DNA of 64,000 bases from Henckelia pumila (taxonomy: Eukaryota > Streptophyta > Magnoliopsida > Lamiales > Gesneriaceae): positions 7,998,001 through 8,062,000 of the forward strand of contig NW_027331831.1 in NCBI RefSeq assembly GCF_033568475.1, read 5' to 3'. Under the pieces are notes generated by a model, which was given only the letters and a program-made list of their open reading frames with translations, was not told the DNA's origin and ran no database searches. Position numbers and translations under genes: made by a program. Positions within the stretch are counted from its first letter, which is position 1, and every line of letters begins with the position of its first letter. Shown here one piece after another: positions 23,991 to 35,509 of the stretch.

Positions 23991-24267
23991 ATATAATTAC
24001 TATTCTATTAAAGGTGAGGGGTTGGTATATTGGTATGATCAATTTTTTTATTTGTTTGTACTTTAATATATATTTAATTATCAAAATGTCATTTTATTTT
24101 ATTTATTGATAACTAATTATTTACGAAAATGTCACTTTCAATATATTTTTTTGGTTTTTTATGGATATTTATTACAAAAATGTCATTTTTTAAATTTCAC
24201 TATTTATTATTTTTATTTTAAATTTAAAAAAATGAACAGCACGCAACGCGTTAGTCCGAGTACTAGT
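23991..24267 (+). mobile_element. Helitron relic with CTAGT 3' end
   Basis: The left part, TTACTATTCTATTAAAGGTG at about 23998, resembles the Helitron 5' consensus. The right end is a short GC-rich hairpin (ACGCAACGCGTT region, 24241-24252), then CTAGT at 24263-24267 followed by T. The first few bases seem replaced by the CACTA right end. It is about 270 bp and non-coding. Confidence 0.6.
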
Positions 24268-26299
24268 TAATATAATAAATGATCCAACAATCAATTAATA
24301 AACAAAAAAAAACTGAATTTGTTTTACCTTTTATGAAATTACGAGATATGTGGTAGTTTAATCCAATTAGAGTGAGGTTTTTGCCAAAAAAAACACGTTT
24401 TTTTTTTGTTATATCACTTTTAATTAACTAAAATTATATAGTAATAATGTAATTACTAATGTAATTGTACTTCCAAAAAAAAACTAATGTAATTACTAAT
24501 TTATAAAAATAATTGAGGGCACTCTCATGATGGGCTTTGGGCCTACCTCAAGGTCGCCCTTAGTTAGAGAAGATAAATGAACACGTAATAAGTACTGTAC
24601 AAAAAGTTTTCTTCTCTCCATTATTAAAAAACAAAGTACCTTTTATAAAATTACGAGAGTGAAGGAACCTATTATTTCTGATTTCGTACATGAGAATAGA
24701 TTGCTAATAGTATAGCACATAAGATTTTTTTTATTTTTTTTTATTTTATTTTTGTTGGTTCTTTTTCTTCTTCTTCTTCTTTTTTTTTTTTTTTTTTTTT
24801 TTGTGTTTGTTTGGAGGAATGGTAAGTTTCCACATCGGTTTGTAAAACTTGAAACGAACGATTGCTTGTAATAATATTTACAAGTTTTGCTAAAAAAAAA
24901 ACCAAAGTATTTTTATCAAAGAAAATATTATCTTCGTCTTGTAAGATGTCTTTAAAATATATATATATATATAATTTGGGGTTAATTGCATTCACACCTC
25001 CCGTGAAAAGTCTAAAAGGCATAAAACACCCTGTGTAAAATTAATAGCATGTTAGACCCTATGTTTTAAAAAAATTAGCATAAAAACCCCTATGAGAGGG
25101 TATAAATGTGTCCGAGTTTGTATAACATAGGGGTGAAATGTGCTACATTTTAAAAAACTGAGGGATGCATTAGCCTATTAACATTTTAAAAAACATTATT
25201 ACTATATAATTTTCAATTCTAAGAGTTAAGGTTTAGTATTTTTTATGCAATCGATCAATGACTCATGAAACTCACCCAATACACAGAAACCAACTTCACT
25301 TTGATATCAGAGCTATATCAAAAAATACACAATCGCTCTTTCACAAGAATCAATCAATAGCTAACAAACACAATCAATTGAATTAGAATCAAAACAATGC
25401 AAGAAATTAACAAGACAGATTTACGTTGTTCGACAAGATCGATTACAAAGTTGCAAGGAATTTATAACAGAGAGCTTCACTGAATTCCTCTTTGTTCTTC
25501 TCCTCTCTTTGATCGCTTCTCTAGATCTTGATTTTAGCTCATAGGCTTTGGAAAACGTTTATTGGGCCTTGGTCTAACTCACCCCTTGGCCATTGTTATG
25601 AGTTAGAATCCAACCCAATAAACTTCCTTTTAAATCACCTCCAGTCTCCTTTGAGCATCTGCATGGCCCAGATCCAACTTTGCAGGCACCAATTCAACAG
25701 TTTTAATCTTGGCTTTTCATTGTTTTTAGTCATGTTTTGTCAGAACACTATGGTAGTGTTCGCATGCGATCTCTAAATATAAGTTATTATAATTTTTTTT
25801 TCCATAATTTGTTAATAAAAAAAATCATAATCACTTATTTTTAGAGGTTGCACACACTACCTAATATGATTCCGTAGAACGTTGATGTAACATCGAAACT
25901 TATTGAATATTTTTAATGTGTCTGATGTGATGTAAGTATTTAATAAAAAAAAATATTAAAAACCAATTAAAAAACAGAGCTACGTACGAGGATAAGATTT
26001 AATTTTGAAAAATCGTATGATGAAAAACAGAAGAGAAAGACAAGTTAGATGAGTTGTTTTTCAAATAGTAATAAACCGTGAAATGCGTGAGCCAATGGCC
26101 AAGTACGTTAATATCCACACATATGTTGACAATAATTAGACACAGTGTCAACATTTGTAAAGAACCACGAATTATTAATTATTAATTTGGTGCATCTGTC
26201 ATATCATTACTATAAAATAACCTATATTGGTCCTAATCAAATCATCTATGATTTGAAATGTTGAAGAAAAAAATATTATGAAACAAAATCTATTTTAGA
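24268..26299. other. Intergenic repeats, no supported gene
   Basis: 24290-24600 is a diverged copy of 26965-27300 (listed with that repeat). 24730-24803 contains T-rich and CTT microsatellite runs. 24975-25200 has a fold-back-like, MITE-style composition without clear ends. 25200-25780 resembles decayed LTR-retroelement DNA, with a primer-binding-site-like TGATATCAGAGC at 25302-25313 and a GATTTACGTTGTTCGAC word, but no domain. Confidence 0.4.
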
Positions 26300-27296
26300 A
26301 AATCAAGAAAAGGTATCCTACTTAAACAGTGTAAGTATCCGTCCTCTAATCTCTTCGATCCGCACAAAACCAAGAGTTTTCCGAGAAGTTCATGCGAATA
26401 TAAAATTATATGTATAAAGTAATCGAATATCGTAATCAAAATAAATCATGATATGTAACTGAATAAACCACATATTAGAAAAAATATTTTATATAAATTT
26501 TCAATATAACTTATTCAATAACCAATATTACATAAAATGTATTCTTGTCACATTTTTTAAAACAAAGTCATAAATTATATCGACATATAAAATATATGTT
26601 TTCCAATACGCCTTTTCAATGCATATAATTTTAAATCATAAAATCTTTATTGATTCATGGTGATTCTCAAATAAGATTTAATTATATTAATTTGTAATAG
26701 CTTATTTAAGCTGATCCCATAGTCAGAGGAGACCACTGCAAGGGCACCAAAAATGATATGTTTTTTTTTTTTTTTTTTTTCCAAAAATGATATGTTTTTG
26801 ACATTTTATAATAAATAATATTTGTGCAATAATGAAATTATTTAAATATTTCCATGAACTACCTAAAATAGTAATAAATGCTGAAGTCAAAATAGAACAA
26901 CATAAACGTGTATATAAGAGAGAAAAAATAAATTAATGTAATATAAATTGACATAATAATTATGCAATCAATTAATAAACAAAGAATCTGAAATTTTTTT
27001 TTTGTTATTTCTTATAAAATTTGTAAAAAATTGTTACTTATTAGTAAAAAATTTGTTACTTCATACAAAATTATGAGATTATGTGGTGATTTAGCCTAAT
27101 TGGAGAATGGTTTTGCCATGAAAATATATTTTCAGTTTTATGTTATATCATTTTGTTTAATAAATTAAAATTACACAGGTATTAATGTAATTATTAATTT
27201 CTATAAATAATTGAGAACCTCTCTCATGGTGGGCCCGGATCGTTGCTCAACTCGTCCTATCCGAAAGTCTCCATTGGTTAGAGAATATTTATAAAA
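26300..27296. repeat. Dispersed repeat matching 12840-13370 and 24290-24600
   Basis: The first two-thirds aligns in order with 12840-13370. The last third aligns with 24290-24600 (CAATCAATTAATAAACAAA, TGTTATATCA, TAATGTAATTA, ATAATTGAG..C.CTCTCATG.TGGG, GGTTAGAGAA). At the junction the two partners lie about 10.9 kb apart, while here they are contiguous. Confidence 0.65.
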
Positions 27297-28295
27297 TCTT
27301 TATCAATACTATTATATAAAAGTTGAGTGCTTTATAATAACTTTTTTTTTTGTGTCATGACATACCAAAAATCATATTCCAATTCTATCTTTTTTTGTCC
27401 ACATTTTTCTCAACTTCTTTTTTTCACTAACATTTTCAATCTTTTTTTTCAACTAGTTGTATCATTTATGCTTCTATGATTACATAATTTCAAACATATA
27501 TATCTCAAATATCAATTTAATTACATTAACATATTAAATTTTTATTATCTTCCCAATAATTAATTTTCAATTACTAATAATACATTATTTCATGAATAAA
27601 AACTCATAAAATATTCATGTATTATATCGCACACGCAACTGGCACTACAAAAAAAAAAAATTTATAGCAGCGTTTACATAGGCCTTTAGGAGCGGTTATT
27701 GACCGCTCTAATAGATTTTCCATCGGTTTACAAAACGCTCTTGGTGTTGCCGATCGTAGGTCCAATTCAATCGTATATAGTAAGCGTTCATAAATTAATA
27801 ATAACCGCTCTAATATATAACGTTTTAGAGCGGTTTATAAGTGCTTCTAAACAATTTATGTTTTAGAGAGGTTTTAAACACCGCTTTTATAGATCTCCGT
27901 ACGAGCAGTTTACAAATGCTCTAAAAGGTGAATATTAGAGCGGTGTCTGGACCGCTTGTGTAAATTATCAATTAAAGCGGTTGTAATAATCGATGCTAAA
28001 GAAATGTACAGGAGCGGGTTTAATTAAAGTTTGTACAATTTTATATAGGAGCGGTTATAACCGCTCCTAAATACCTGTTTTTATTCCTTTTACACAGTGA
28101 ACCTTTTGACAGCCAAATCTCAACTTTTCCACTACAAAATGCATCGATTAATCAGCAACAACAAATAAATAAACCAACTTAAAAACATCCACATTTCATT
28201 CCACAAAATCACAATATAATCCTTACAAACCAAATACAAAATAACAACATTAGTTTGTAATGGTGTTATAAACAAAAGTATTCATCCCTTCCGTT

Positions 28296-28394
28296 CTAAC
28301 TACTACCGTCTCGATTCGATGGTGATTGATGCCCACGAGTACATTCGGAAGCATTCGACACATGTTGCATAATATCTCTCATCACAGCAGCCAT
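28296..28394 (-). pseudogene. Exon-like block at the 3' side of the CACTA cargo
   Basis: On the minus strand, after an acceptor TTTTTGTAG at 28395-28403, a frame of 32 residues reads MAAVMRDIMQHVSN and ends TAG at 28296. It may be the last exon of the element's own gene. The product is not recognised. Confidence 0.35.
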
Positions 28395-28661
28395 CTACAA
28401 AAATAAATTGGATATGAAAGCATCATGCACTTTGCAAGAAATTTTTAATAACTCATTTGTTAACTTTAAAATATTAATTGACAAAAGTCATCATTGAAGA
28501 AGCAAAGGATTCAGCAGAACTTGATGGCCCTTTTCACAATTTGGTCATTGCAAAGGTCCATTACATCAACAACAAAGTTTGTATCATGAACAAATAACAA
28601 TTACATCAGTAAAGTATAAACAAACGGCATGTAAGTATTAGCTGGAATTATTGTCATTTAC

Positions 28662-28959
28662 CAGCATCATCTCTATTGAAGCAGAGTGGAGGTGTAATTC
28701 TGAAAACATTTCCGTGGAAGCCTCCTTTGCCGATGAGTACTCTCATATCTTGACACTCAAATTTAATGTTATCACCATTGGAAATAGTTGTGTTTCATGG
28801 GCACGAATAAACTTAGGAAGGGACAGAAAATGAGGTACCTTTCATTTGCTCCATCACTTGAAGAATTTCCATCTTTGCAAGGGTCTTCAGTTGGCGATCT
28901 GTGACCAGTTCAACCCCAAGCATTAATCCTCTTCCCCTCACTCCTCACATCACCAATTA
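28662..28959 (-). pseudogene. Captured exons of an alanine-glyoxylate aminotransferase 2-like gene
   Basis: Two exon-like blocks on the minus strand with splice signals. 28959-28839 (acceptor CATAG, donor GAAAG|GTACC) carries [10 protein letters not shown] and, after a one-base shift, [21 protein letters not shown]. 28748-28662 (acceptor TCAAG, donor GCTG|GTAAAT) carries [23 protein letters not shown] and RDDAG. These match the C-terminal part of class III pyridoxal-phosphate aminotransferases of the AGT2/AGXT2 type (mitochondrial alanine-glyoxylate aminotransferase in plants). The frameshift breaks the first exon and the active-site lysine region is absent, so this is a non-functional captured fragment. 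It sits in the CACTA element in minus orientation. Confidence 0.8.
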
Positions 28960-29324
28960 CTATGTATTCAGGTATGGAAAAAACCAATAAATAATGTAGC
29001 ACCAAATGAATTAAATATGATGCATGAGATGGATTATTAGGAATAAATATCCACTTTACTGTCAATAAATGATACAACATGATGCATAAGCAGATTTCAA
29101 AGAAAGTTAGTTTAGGAAATAAAAACCAGGAACCTACGATGTGACAGGACCACAAAATATATCAGTTTCAAAAGCATAAACAGAAAAAAAAATCTCTCAC
29201 TCCGTACATAGACAAATCAAAATCATAGTCGGAGCACAAAATCAAGCAATCAGATTCATACAGATCGCTCTCTCCGTACACAGACAAAACAAATAGCGAA
29301 GTATCAGCTTTCGAAGGAACAAAG

Positions 29325-30156
29325 TGTTATGAACTTTTTCAGCCGCATGCACGCAGCAACAGAGACGATAGCGGGCCGAGAATTTGACTCTCTATCTTTA
29401 AGACAAATTTGTCCGCCTAGGTGCTTATGGGTTGATCAAAGTGTCTCCCAAGATAGAACGCTATCTCCAACTTTGATTAGTAGCACTACAAAATCGAAGC
29501 ACTACGAACACTTGAAAGTGTTTAAGAAACTCAGACTCGAAATGTATGAGTATGCAAGAGAGAAAGAGAGAATCAGAAATGAGCGAGTATGAATGATCAC
29601 AGAAGGGGTCTATTTATAGATGTTGGAAGGATGCCTCGGACAGTCGCACCACTTCGATGCATACATGGCCAAAAAGTTGCAATGGTTAGGACCGAAATGA
29701 TGCACTCTTTCAGCCGAAAAAATGCACTGGTTCGGACCAAAAATTTGCACAGATACGGGCTGAAGAGTTGCATACTTTCATCTGAAATGCAAATTGACTT
29801 TCCGGAAACAAAATACTTAATAAAATAATTAATTTATTTTGTCCAAAAAATTTTTATTCATGTCAAAGCCAGCCCAACCTACGCCCACGTCCATGCTGTG
29901 CCGTGCCGAGCCAAGCCGACCGGCCGGTCGGATGGACGACGTGTGGCTAATGGTTCGAACCTAGCCCAGACTAGGTCCGCTCCCCTTAACAAACATGGGT
30001 ACCCCTTGGGGACCCAACCCACTGTCTAAACTTTGACATTATATAGTGTCATTCATTCCCACATTTTATCAATGTGGGACAATGAACATAAAGCCTCATT
30101 CACCATCTCATTTACCATCCATTTTTCCAACATTTGTCCAAACAAATTTTCCAACA
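29325..30156 (-). mobile_element. LTR of a Ty1/copia element (3' LTR)
   Basis: Read on the minus strand, it runs from TGTTGGAAAATTTG (30156) to GTTCATAACA (29325), with TGTT...AACA ends, 832 bp. Just inside lies CATGTGGGGGAT, a polypurine tract. A TATAAATAG box lies at about 29611-29619. The outer flank is CAAAG, and the same CAAAG is found at 47289-47293, beyond the whole nest, as expected for the TSD. Confidence 0.75.
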
Positions 30157-31596
30157 ATCCCCCACATGAATGTGATTTATGCGAATATGTATGCATATGT
30201 TAAAACAGAGTTTCTTGCGAAAAATTATTGCATGGGGAGAGGTAGCTTGCGGCTTTGAACCTTCTTTAGTGAAATACTATCGGATTTACTAGGCTGCCTA
30301 GTAAAGGTGATGTTTTGAACTATTCAGCCGTTGATGTAAACTAAGACAACAGTATTCACACAATAAATTTTCTCACAATTTATTTGTTCTCATGGTTTTG
30401 TCCATTTTGGCCCTGCACAACATCTTGGATTCTTAAGTGTTTCGTTGAAGCGGCCCGTCTTCACACTAAAATAGGTGACCTCCTATTATATGAGTATCCT
30501 GTCATACTCTATTTCTTAAAGAAATATAGGAATCATTAAAAGTTTGTTAAAACTTTACCTCACTACTTGCACAGGTTGCACTTTTATCCTATAGAGTTGT
30601 CTTCCACTTATAGGAGTATACTTCGAGAATAACTCCTTGTCAACACAAACATGTCGTGTTGCTCCAGTGTCGATATACCATTCTCTAGGATGATCAACCA
30701 TGTTAGTCTCGAAGACTACTGCTGACAGATCTATCTCGGACAAATCAATAGGCACAGATTTGTGTTGGACCACATTTGTCCGGTACTGATTGTCCTTCTT
30801 CGGTAAGCGACAATACTTGGCTTTGTGGTTCGTCTTCCCACAGTTCCAACAAGTTTCATTTAACTTCTTATTCTTCCCTTGCTTCACATATTTTCCAAAC
30901 TATTTTCTTTTTTTCGTAGCGTTTGGCTCTACCAAGTTTGTCTTTGCTTCCATCGGCATCTTACCAGTTTTGATCTCTGCTTTGCGATTGTCTTTCTCAA
31001 TTCGCAGCCTAACGATCAAGTACTCGAGCCCCATTTCTTTGCGTTTATGCTTCAAATAGTTTTTAAACTCCTTCCATAAAGGCGGTAGTTTTTCGATTAG
31101 CGCAGCAACTTGGAAGGATTCACTGATCATCACCCCTTCAGCCATTATGTCATGGAGGATGATTTGGAAATCTTGCACTTGGCTAATCACCGTCTTGGTA
31201 TCAACCATCTTGAATTCGAGAAATTTTTCGACTACAAACTTCTTTGTGCCAGCATCCTTGGTCTTGTATTTTTTCTCCAAGGAATCCCACAATTCCTTAG
31301 CAGTTTTGGTTGCAGAGTATACGCTATACAACGTATTATCCAACCCATTCAGAATGTAGTTCCGGCACAAGAAGTCGATGTGAGACCATGCATCGAAAGC
31401 AGACCTTGCTTGTGTGTCAGCATCCGGTGCCGGAACAACAACTTCCTTCAAAAACCTCGCAAGATGAAGTGTTGTGAGGTAAAACAATATCTTTTGCTGC
31501 CATGTTTTGAAGTCAGTACCGGAGAACTTCTCAGGTTTCTCGGCATGTGCAGTAGAAGCAGGGGCCGTAGGCGGCGACGGCGTAACAGGGGGCGGT
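30157..31596 (-). pseudogene. Ty1/copia gag with start of protease; rest of pol deleted
   Basis: Minus strand. The gag frame is open from 31596, where G1 cuts it, to 30900. It has a UBN2-type capsid core (WDSLEKKYKTKDAG...KFVVEKFLEFKM). A second frame (30887-30555) holds the CCHC zinc knuckle CWNCGKTNHKAKYC and the protease motif WYIDTGATRH. The coding sequence then ends, and untranslated DNA with the polypurine tract follows directly. Integrase, reverse transcriptase and RNase H are missing. The gag N-terminus and 5' LTR were removed with the outer part of G1. A one-base shift separates the two frames near 30890-30900. Confidence 0.82.
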
Positions 31597-34172
31597 TGAA
31601 ACGTCTACTACTAATAAATGCGGAATTTTTTTTAAAATAATACTATACATATACGCCCATACATATATGTATAAACATAAAAGAAATAATATTACTACAT
31701 AAAAATAACTTAATTAATTGCTGAAAATATCCTTATGCAAGAAATAAAAATACTAAGTTTGATAATTAAAAATTCCCATAAATAAAATAATAAAAAGAAG
31801 AACTTGTTTAAAAACTCAGCATAATAAAATAAATGTTTCTTAAATATCAACTAAAATCTGCGACGGTCACGGGGTCCACTACCAGCTCGCTCATACGTCC
31901 TCGCCACCGGTAGGAGCAACATCAAAATCATCTGACTCACCTGCACCATATAAGAGTAGTGAGCCTAGGGGCTCAACATGCCTAATCCTTTATAACAAGG
32001 TTAAAAATAATGCATCACATAATTTTACTAATATATATACATGTACATGCATGCATAAAATATTTCATCATCTTGCCATAAACAACACTGATCTTATTCA
32101 CGTAAACATAACTTAACATCATAAGCATACATAATATAGTTGAGCACGACATTTTTAAACATAATATGGTCCTATCAGGAAGTGTGACTAAATCTGTGCC
32201 GACTGACCAGTCTCCTGAACCAACGTACGTGGCGGTGATAAATCACCTCTGTGCTGGTAGTAAACTACCTCTTAACATAAATAGTGGATAACCACATCTG
32301 TGCTGTCACACTACTTCAATTTCCATCATAAAAATATTTTGCTCAACACTTGATCATAATCATAACATGTAAATTTTTCATGAATGCATGCACTGAAAAT
32401 ATGTTCGTAATATATATTTAATTTATTTTCATAATAAATATACTAATACTTAAAATATAAACTTCATGCATAAAAATAATTAAATATATATTCCGGACTT
32501 AGTTATTTTTCATGGGTTGGTCCAGACTGCTGGTCACTCACTCTAAGCCCATTAAACTTAAATTAAAGCCCAATAATCATATCTTAGCCCAAATAACTTG
32601 ATTAACTTAACTGGGTCTAAATAAAAATATTTAAGCCCATTAAATTAATTAAACCCAATAAAATTCTAGACTGGCCCAAAAATCCACTGACTGACCCAAA
32701 AATATTTATGGGCTCTCAAGCCCATAAAACTCATTGGGCTAACTTAAATAAATTATTTAAGGCCCAAATAAAATTATTTGGAGGCCCAAATAATTTTCTA
32801 ACTAATTTTTAAAGCCCAAAAACCAATTAAACTCTTAATTAACTAAAAATTAAAAAACCCAAGCCCGGCCCACCTAACCCGGACCCAAACCCTACTGACC
32901 CGACCCTAGACCTACCAGACCCAACCCGGACTACCCAAACCCGACCCATCCCCAAAACCCAGCCCAACCCGTGACCCCCTTCCCCTTCCCTTTGCTGCGC
33001 GAGCAGCAGCCCCTCCAGGGCTGCTGTTGCCTTGCTCCGGCCATGGCCGGCCGGAGTGCCGTTGACAGGACCTTCCCAGGGTCCTGCCGGTTCGAACCCT
33101 ACCTTGGCTCGGCTGGGTCATGGCCTGGCATGACCAGCCGAGCCCTCCTTCCAGAAAACCCTAAACTGCCACCAACAGCCCCTTAAACCAGTTTCTGATC
33201 GGCCAACCCCCTTACCAGCCTATAACCTAACCATGGTTCGATCCTTAGGACCCTAACTCACCACTGACCCGAGCCCCAAGCCCCTGGACCGAGCCATGCT
33301 GACTAAAACGTGAACCATGGCAAGTAAAACTCAAACATGCACCAAACATCAATAAAATTGCATAAATTCGAAATATTCATATGAAATCTGAGATAAAAAC
33401 ATCATGCATGATTAATAGCTTATATGGTGCCAAAAGAAGGATTTAAACATGCCTTTATAATTGTTTAAAATAGGTTGATGCGTATAAGGGCTCCGGGACA
33501 ACGAACGGACCAAAATCCACCAAACTTGAGCTTGATCGGCTATGGGGTTGATGTTTTCTGTCAAAAACGATGGTGGAGGCTAATGAAGAAAGGTGGGAGG
33601 CGGCTAGGAAAGGTTTTGATCGGTTGAAGGAATTAGTTTTAGGTTTAAATTTTTGAGTAGATAATAGTTTAAATAAATAATAATAATCAACATAAAGATA
33701 ATATACCAACAAAACTTTATTTAAAACTCCTAATAATAATAATAATCTGATACTAAAACTCAAATCCCGAAATATTAAAATAGGGAATTTTTAAATATTA
33801 ATAAAAGTCATTAAAATGACTTATTTTGGCTAAAAATCAACCCTTAATATAAATATATAACTAAATACTAAAATTTTCTTGACAAAATACCTTAAAATAT
33901 TATTTTAAGGCTCATAAAATTCATAAAATATTTTTGGCTAAGAATTTTGGTATCTCGTCCGTCCACGGTCCCGTCTACGCGATCAAAACAATTAATTCCT
34001 TAAAAATCTAAAAATACCATAATTGCGGGTTAAATGCTAAAATAAATTTAAATCATGCATATATTTCACATAATATCATATAAATACATTTAACCCAAAA
34101 TATAAATTTTAAATAATTATTTTCCTTAATTATGCGTGCAAATTTACGTATTAAAAATTTTCGGGTGTTACA
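31597..34172 (-). repeat. 3' LTR of G1 (complete)
   Basis: 2576 bp. On the minus strand it starts TGTAACACCCGAAAATT (34172) and ends CGTTTCA (31597). Its last third matches the 5' LTR remnant at 46951-47284 with only a few substitutions and a 12-bp indel at a short direct repeat. GC-rich runs at 32860-33240 create spurious ORFs on both strands. Confidence 0.9.
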
Positions 34173-34173
34173 A

Positions 34174-34186
34174 TTCTCCCCCCCTT
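34174..34186 (-). promoter_or_regulatory. Polypurine tract of G1
   Basis: On the minus strand, AAGGGGGGGAGAA lies one base from the start of the 3' LTR. It primes plus-strand DNA synthesis in LTR retroelements. Confidence 0.85.
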
Positions 34187-34217
34187 AAATTGAATTTCGT
34201 CCTCAAAATTAAAGTAC

Positions 34218-35509
34218 TTACCCGAATAGCTCTGGGTAGCGAGTTCTCATGTCGGCCTCGGTCTCCCAAGTGGCTTCCTCCTCGGAGTGATTCAACCACT
34301 GGACTTTGACCATCGGTATGACACGCGTCCTCAATCTCCGCTCCTCTCTGGCTAAGATCCAAACAGGTCTCTCCTCAAATACTAGATCCGGTGCTAACCT
34401 CAAAGGCTCGTAATCCAGTACATGTGCCGGATTCGAGACATATCTCCGCAACATGGATACATGGAAGACGTCGTGCACTGCTGCAAGCCCTGGCGGTAGT
34501 GCTAATCGGTATGCCAAAGTGCCAACTCTCTCCAAGATCTCAAATGTCCCAATATATCTCGGATTCAGCTTACCTCTTCGACCAAATCTCATCACCCCTT
34601 TCATAGGTGATATCTTCAGAAACACATGATCCCCAACAGCAAATTCAAGATCTCGTCGTCGAGTATCAGCATAACTCTTCTGACGACTCTGAGCAGTCCT
34701 CATACGATCTCGAATCTGAATCACAATGTCTGCAGTCTGCTGTACAATCTCAGGACCAAGTAGAATCCTCTCACCGACCTCATCCCAATGCACGGGAGAT
34801 CTGTATCTTCTCCCGTAGAGAGCTGCATAAGGATCCATACCTATAGATGCCTGGAAACTATTGTTATAGGTAAACTCCACTAACGACAATCTGGTCTCCC
34901 AAGAGCCCTGAAAATCAATGACGCAAGCTCTCAATAGATCTTCGAGAACCTGAATCACTCTCTCAGACTGCCCGTTTGTCTGGGGGTGGAAAGCTGTACT
35001 GAACAGTAATCTAGTCCCCAATGCTGTGTGCAAACTCTTCCAAAAAGCAGATGTAAACCTCGGATCCTGGTCTGACACTATCGACACTGGTATGCCATGC
35101 AGTCTAACAATCTCCTTGATGTAAAGCTCTGCATACTGTTTCAAGGAGTAGGTAGTCCTTACCGGTAAGAAATGAGCTGACTTGGTGAGTCTGTCCACGA
35201 TCACCCAAATAGCTGTACACCCTCTAGTACTCCTCGGAAGGCCAACTACAAAGTCCATCGTGATGTTCTCCCACTTTCATACCGGAATGGGTAGAGGATT
35301 AAGCAACCCTGCTGGACGCTGATGCTCTGCCTTGACCTGCTGACAAGTCAAGCACTCAGATACGAATCGTGCGATATCACTCTTCATGTCGGGCCACCAA
35401 TACAACGTCTGCAAATCTTTATACATCTTTGTACTTCCTGGATGAATGGAATACGGAGATGTGTGAGCCTCTGTCAGGATCTCAGTCCTCAACTGATCAA
35501 TATTCGGTA
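34218..35509 (-). pseudogene. G1 integrase with C-terminal chromodomain
   Basis: Minus strand, the part of pol after the G2 insertion. Seen in order: the HHCC-type zinc-binding region ([12 protein letters not shown]...CLTCQQVK, from about 35490), a TGA stop at about 35276-35278 replacing a Trp codon, catalytic-core motifs with the first Asp ([10 protein letters not shown]), second Asp (SIVSDQDPRF) and Glu ([17 protein letters not shown]), the GPY-like region ([18 protein letters not shown]) and a chromodomain (VKVQWLNHSEEEATWETE) at the very end, stop at 34218. Chromodomains steer integration toward marked chromatin. The rest of the frame from 35258 is uninterrupted. Confidence 0.9.

Noticed and set aside
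25200-25790. Possible additional LTR retrotransposon with PBS-like TGATATCAGAGC
   Set aside because: One mismatch to the PBS, no LTR pair, no domain and no TSD. Kept only as a remark in the intergenic entry.
32900-33190. GC-rich ORFs on both strands resembling a proline/glycine-rich gene
   Set aside because: They lie inside the G1 3' LTR and reflect repeated GGCCC/CCGGC words. The same kind of ORFs occurs in the G2 LTR at 36480-36780.
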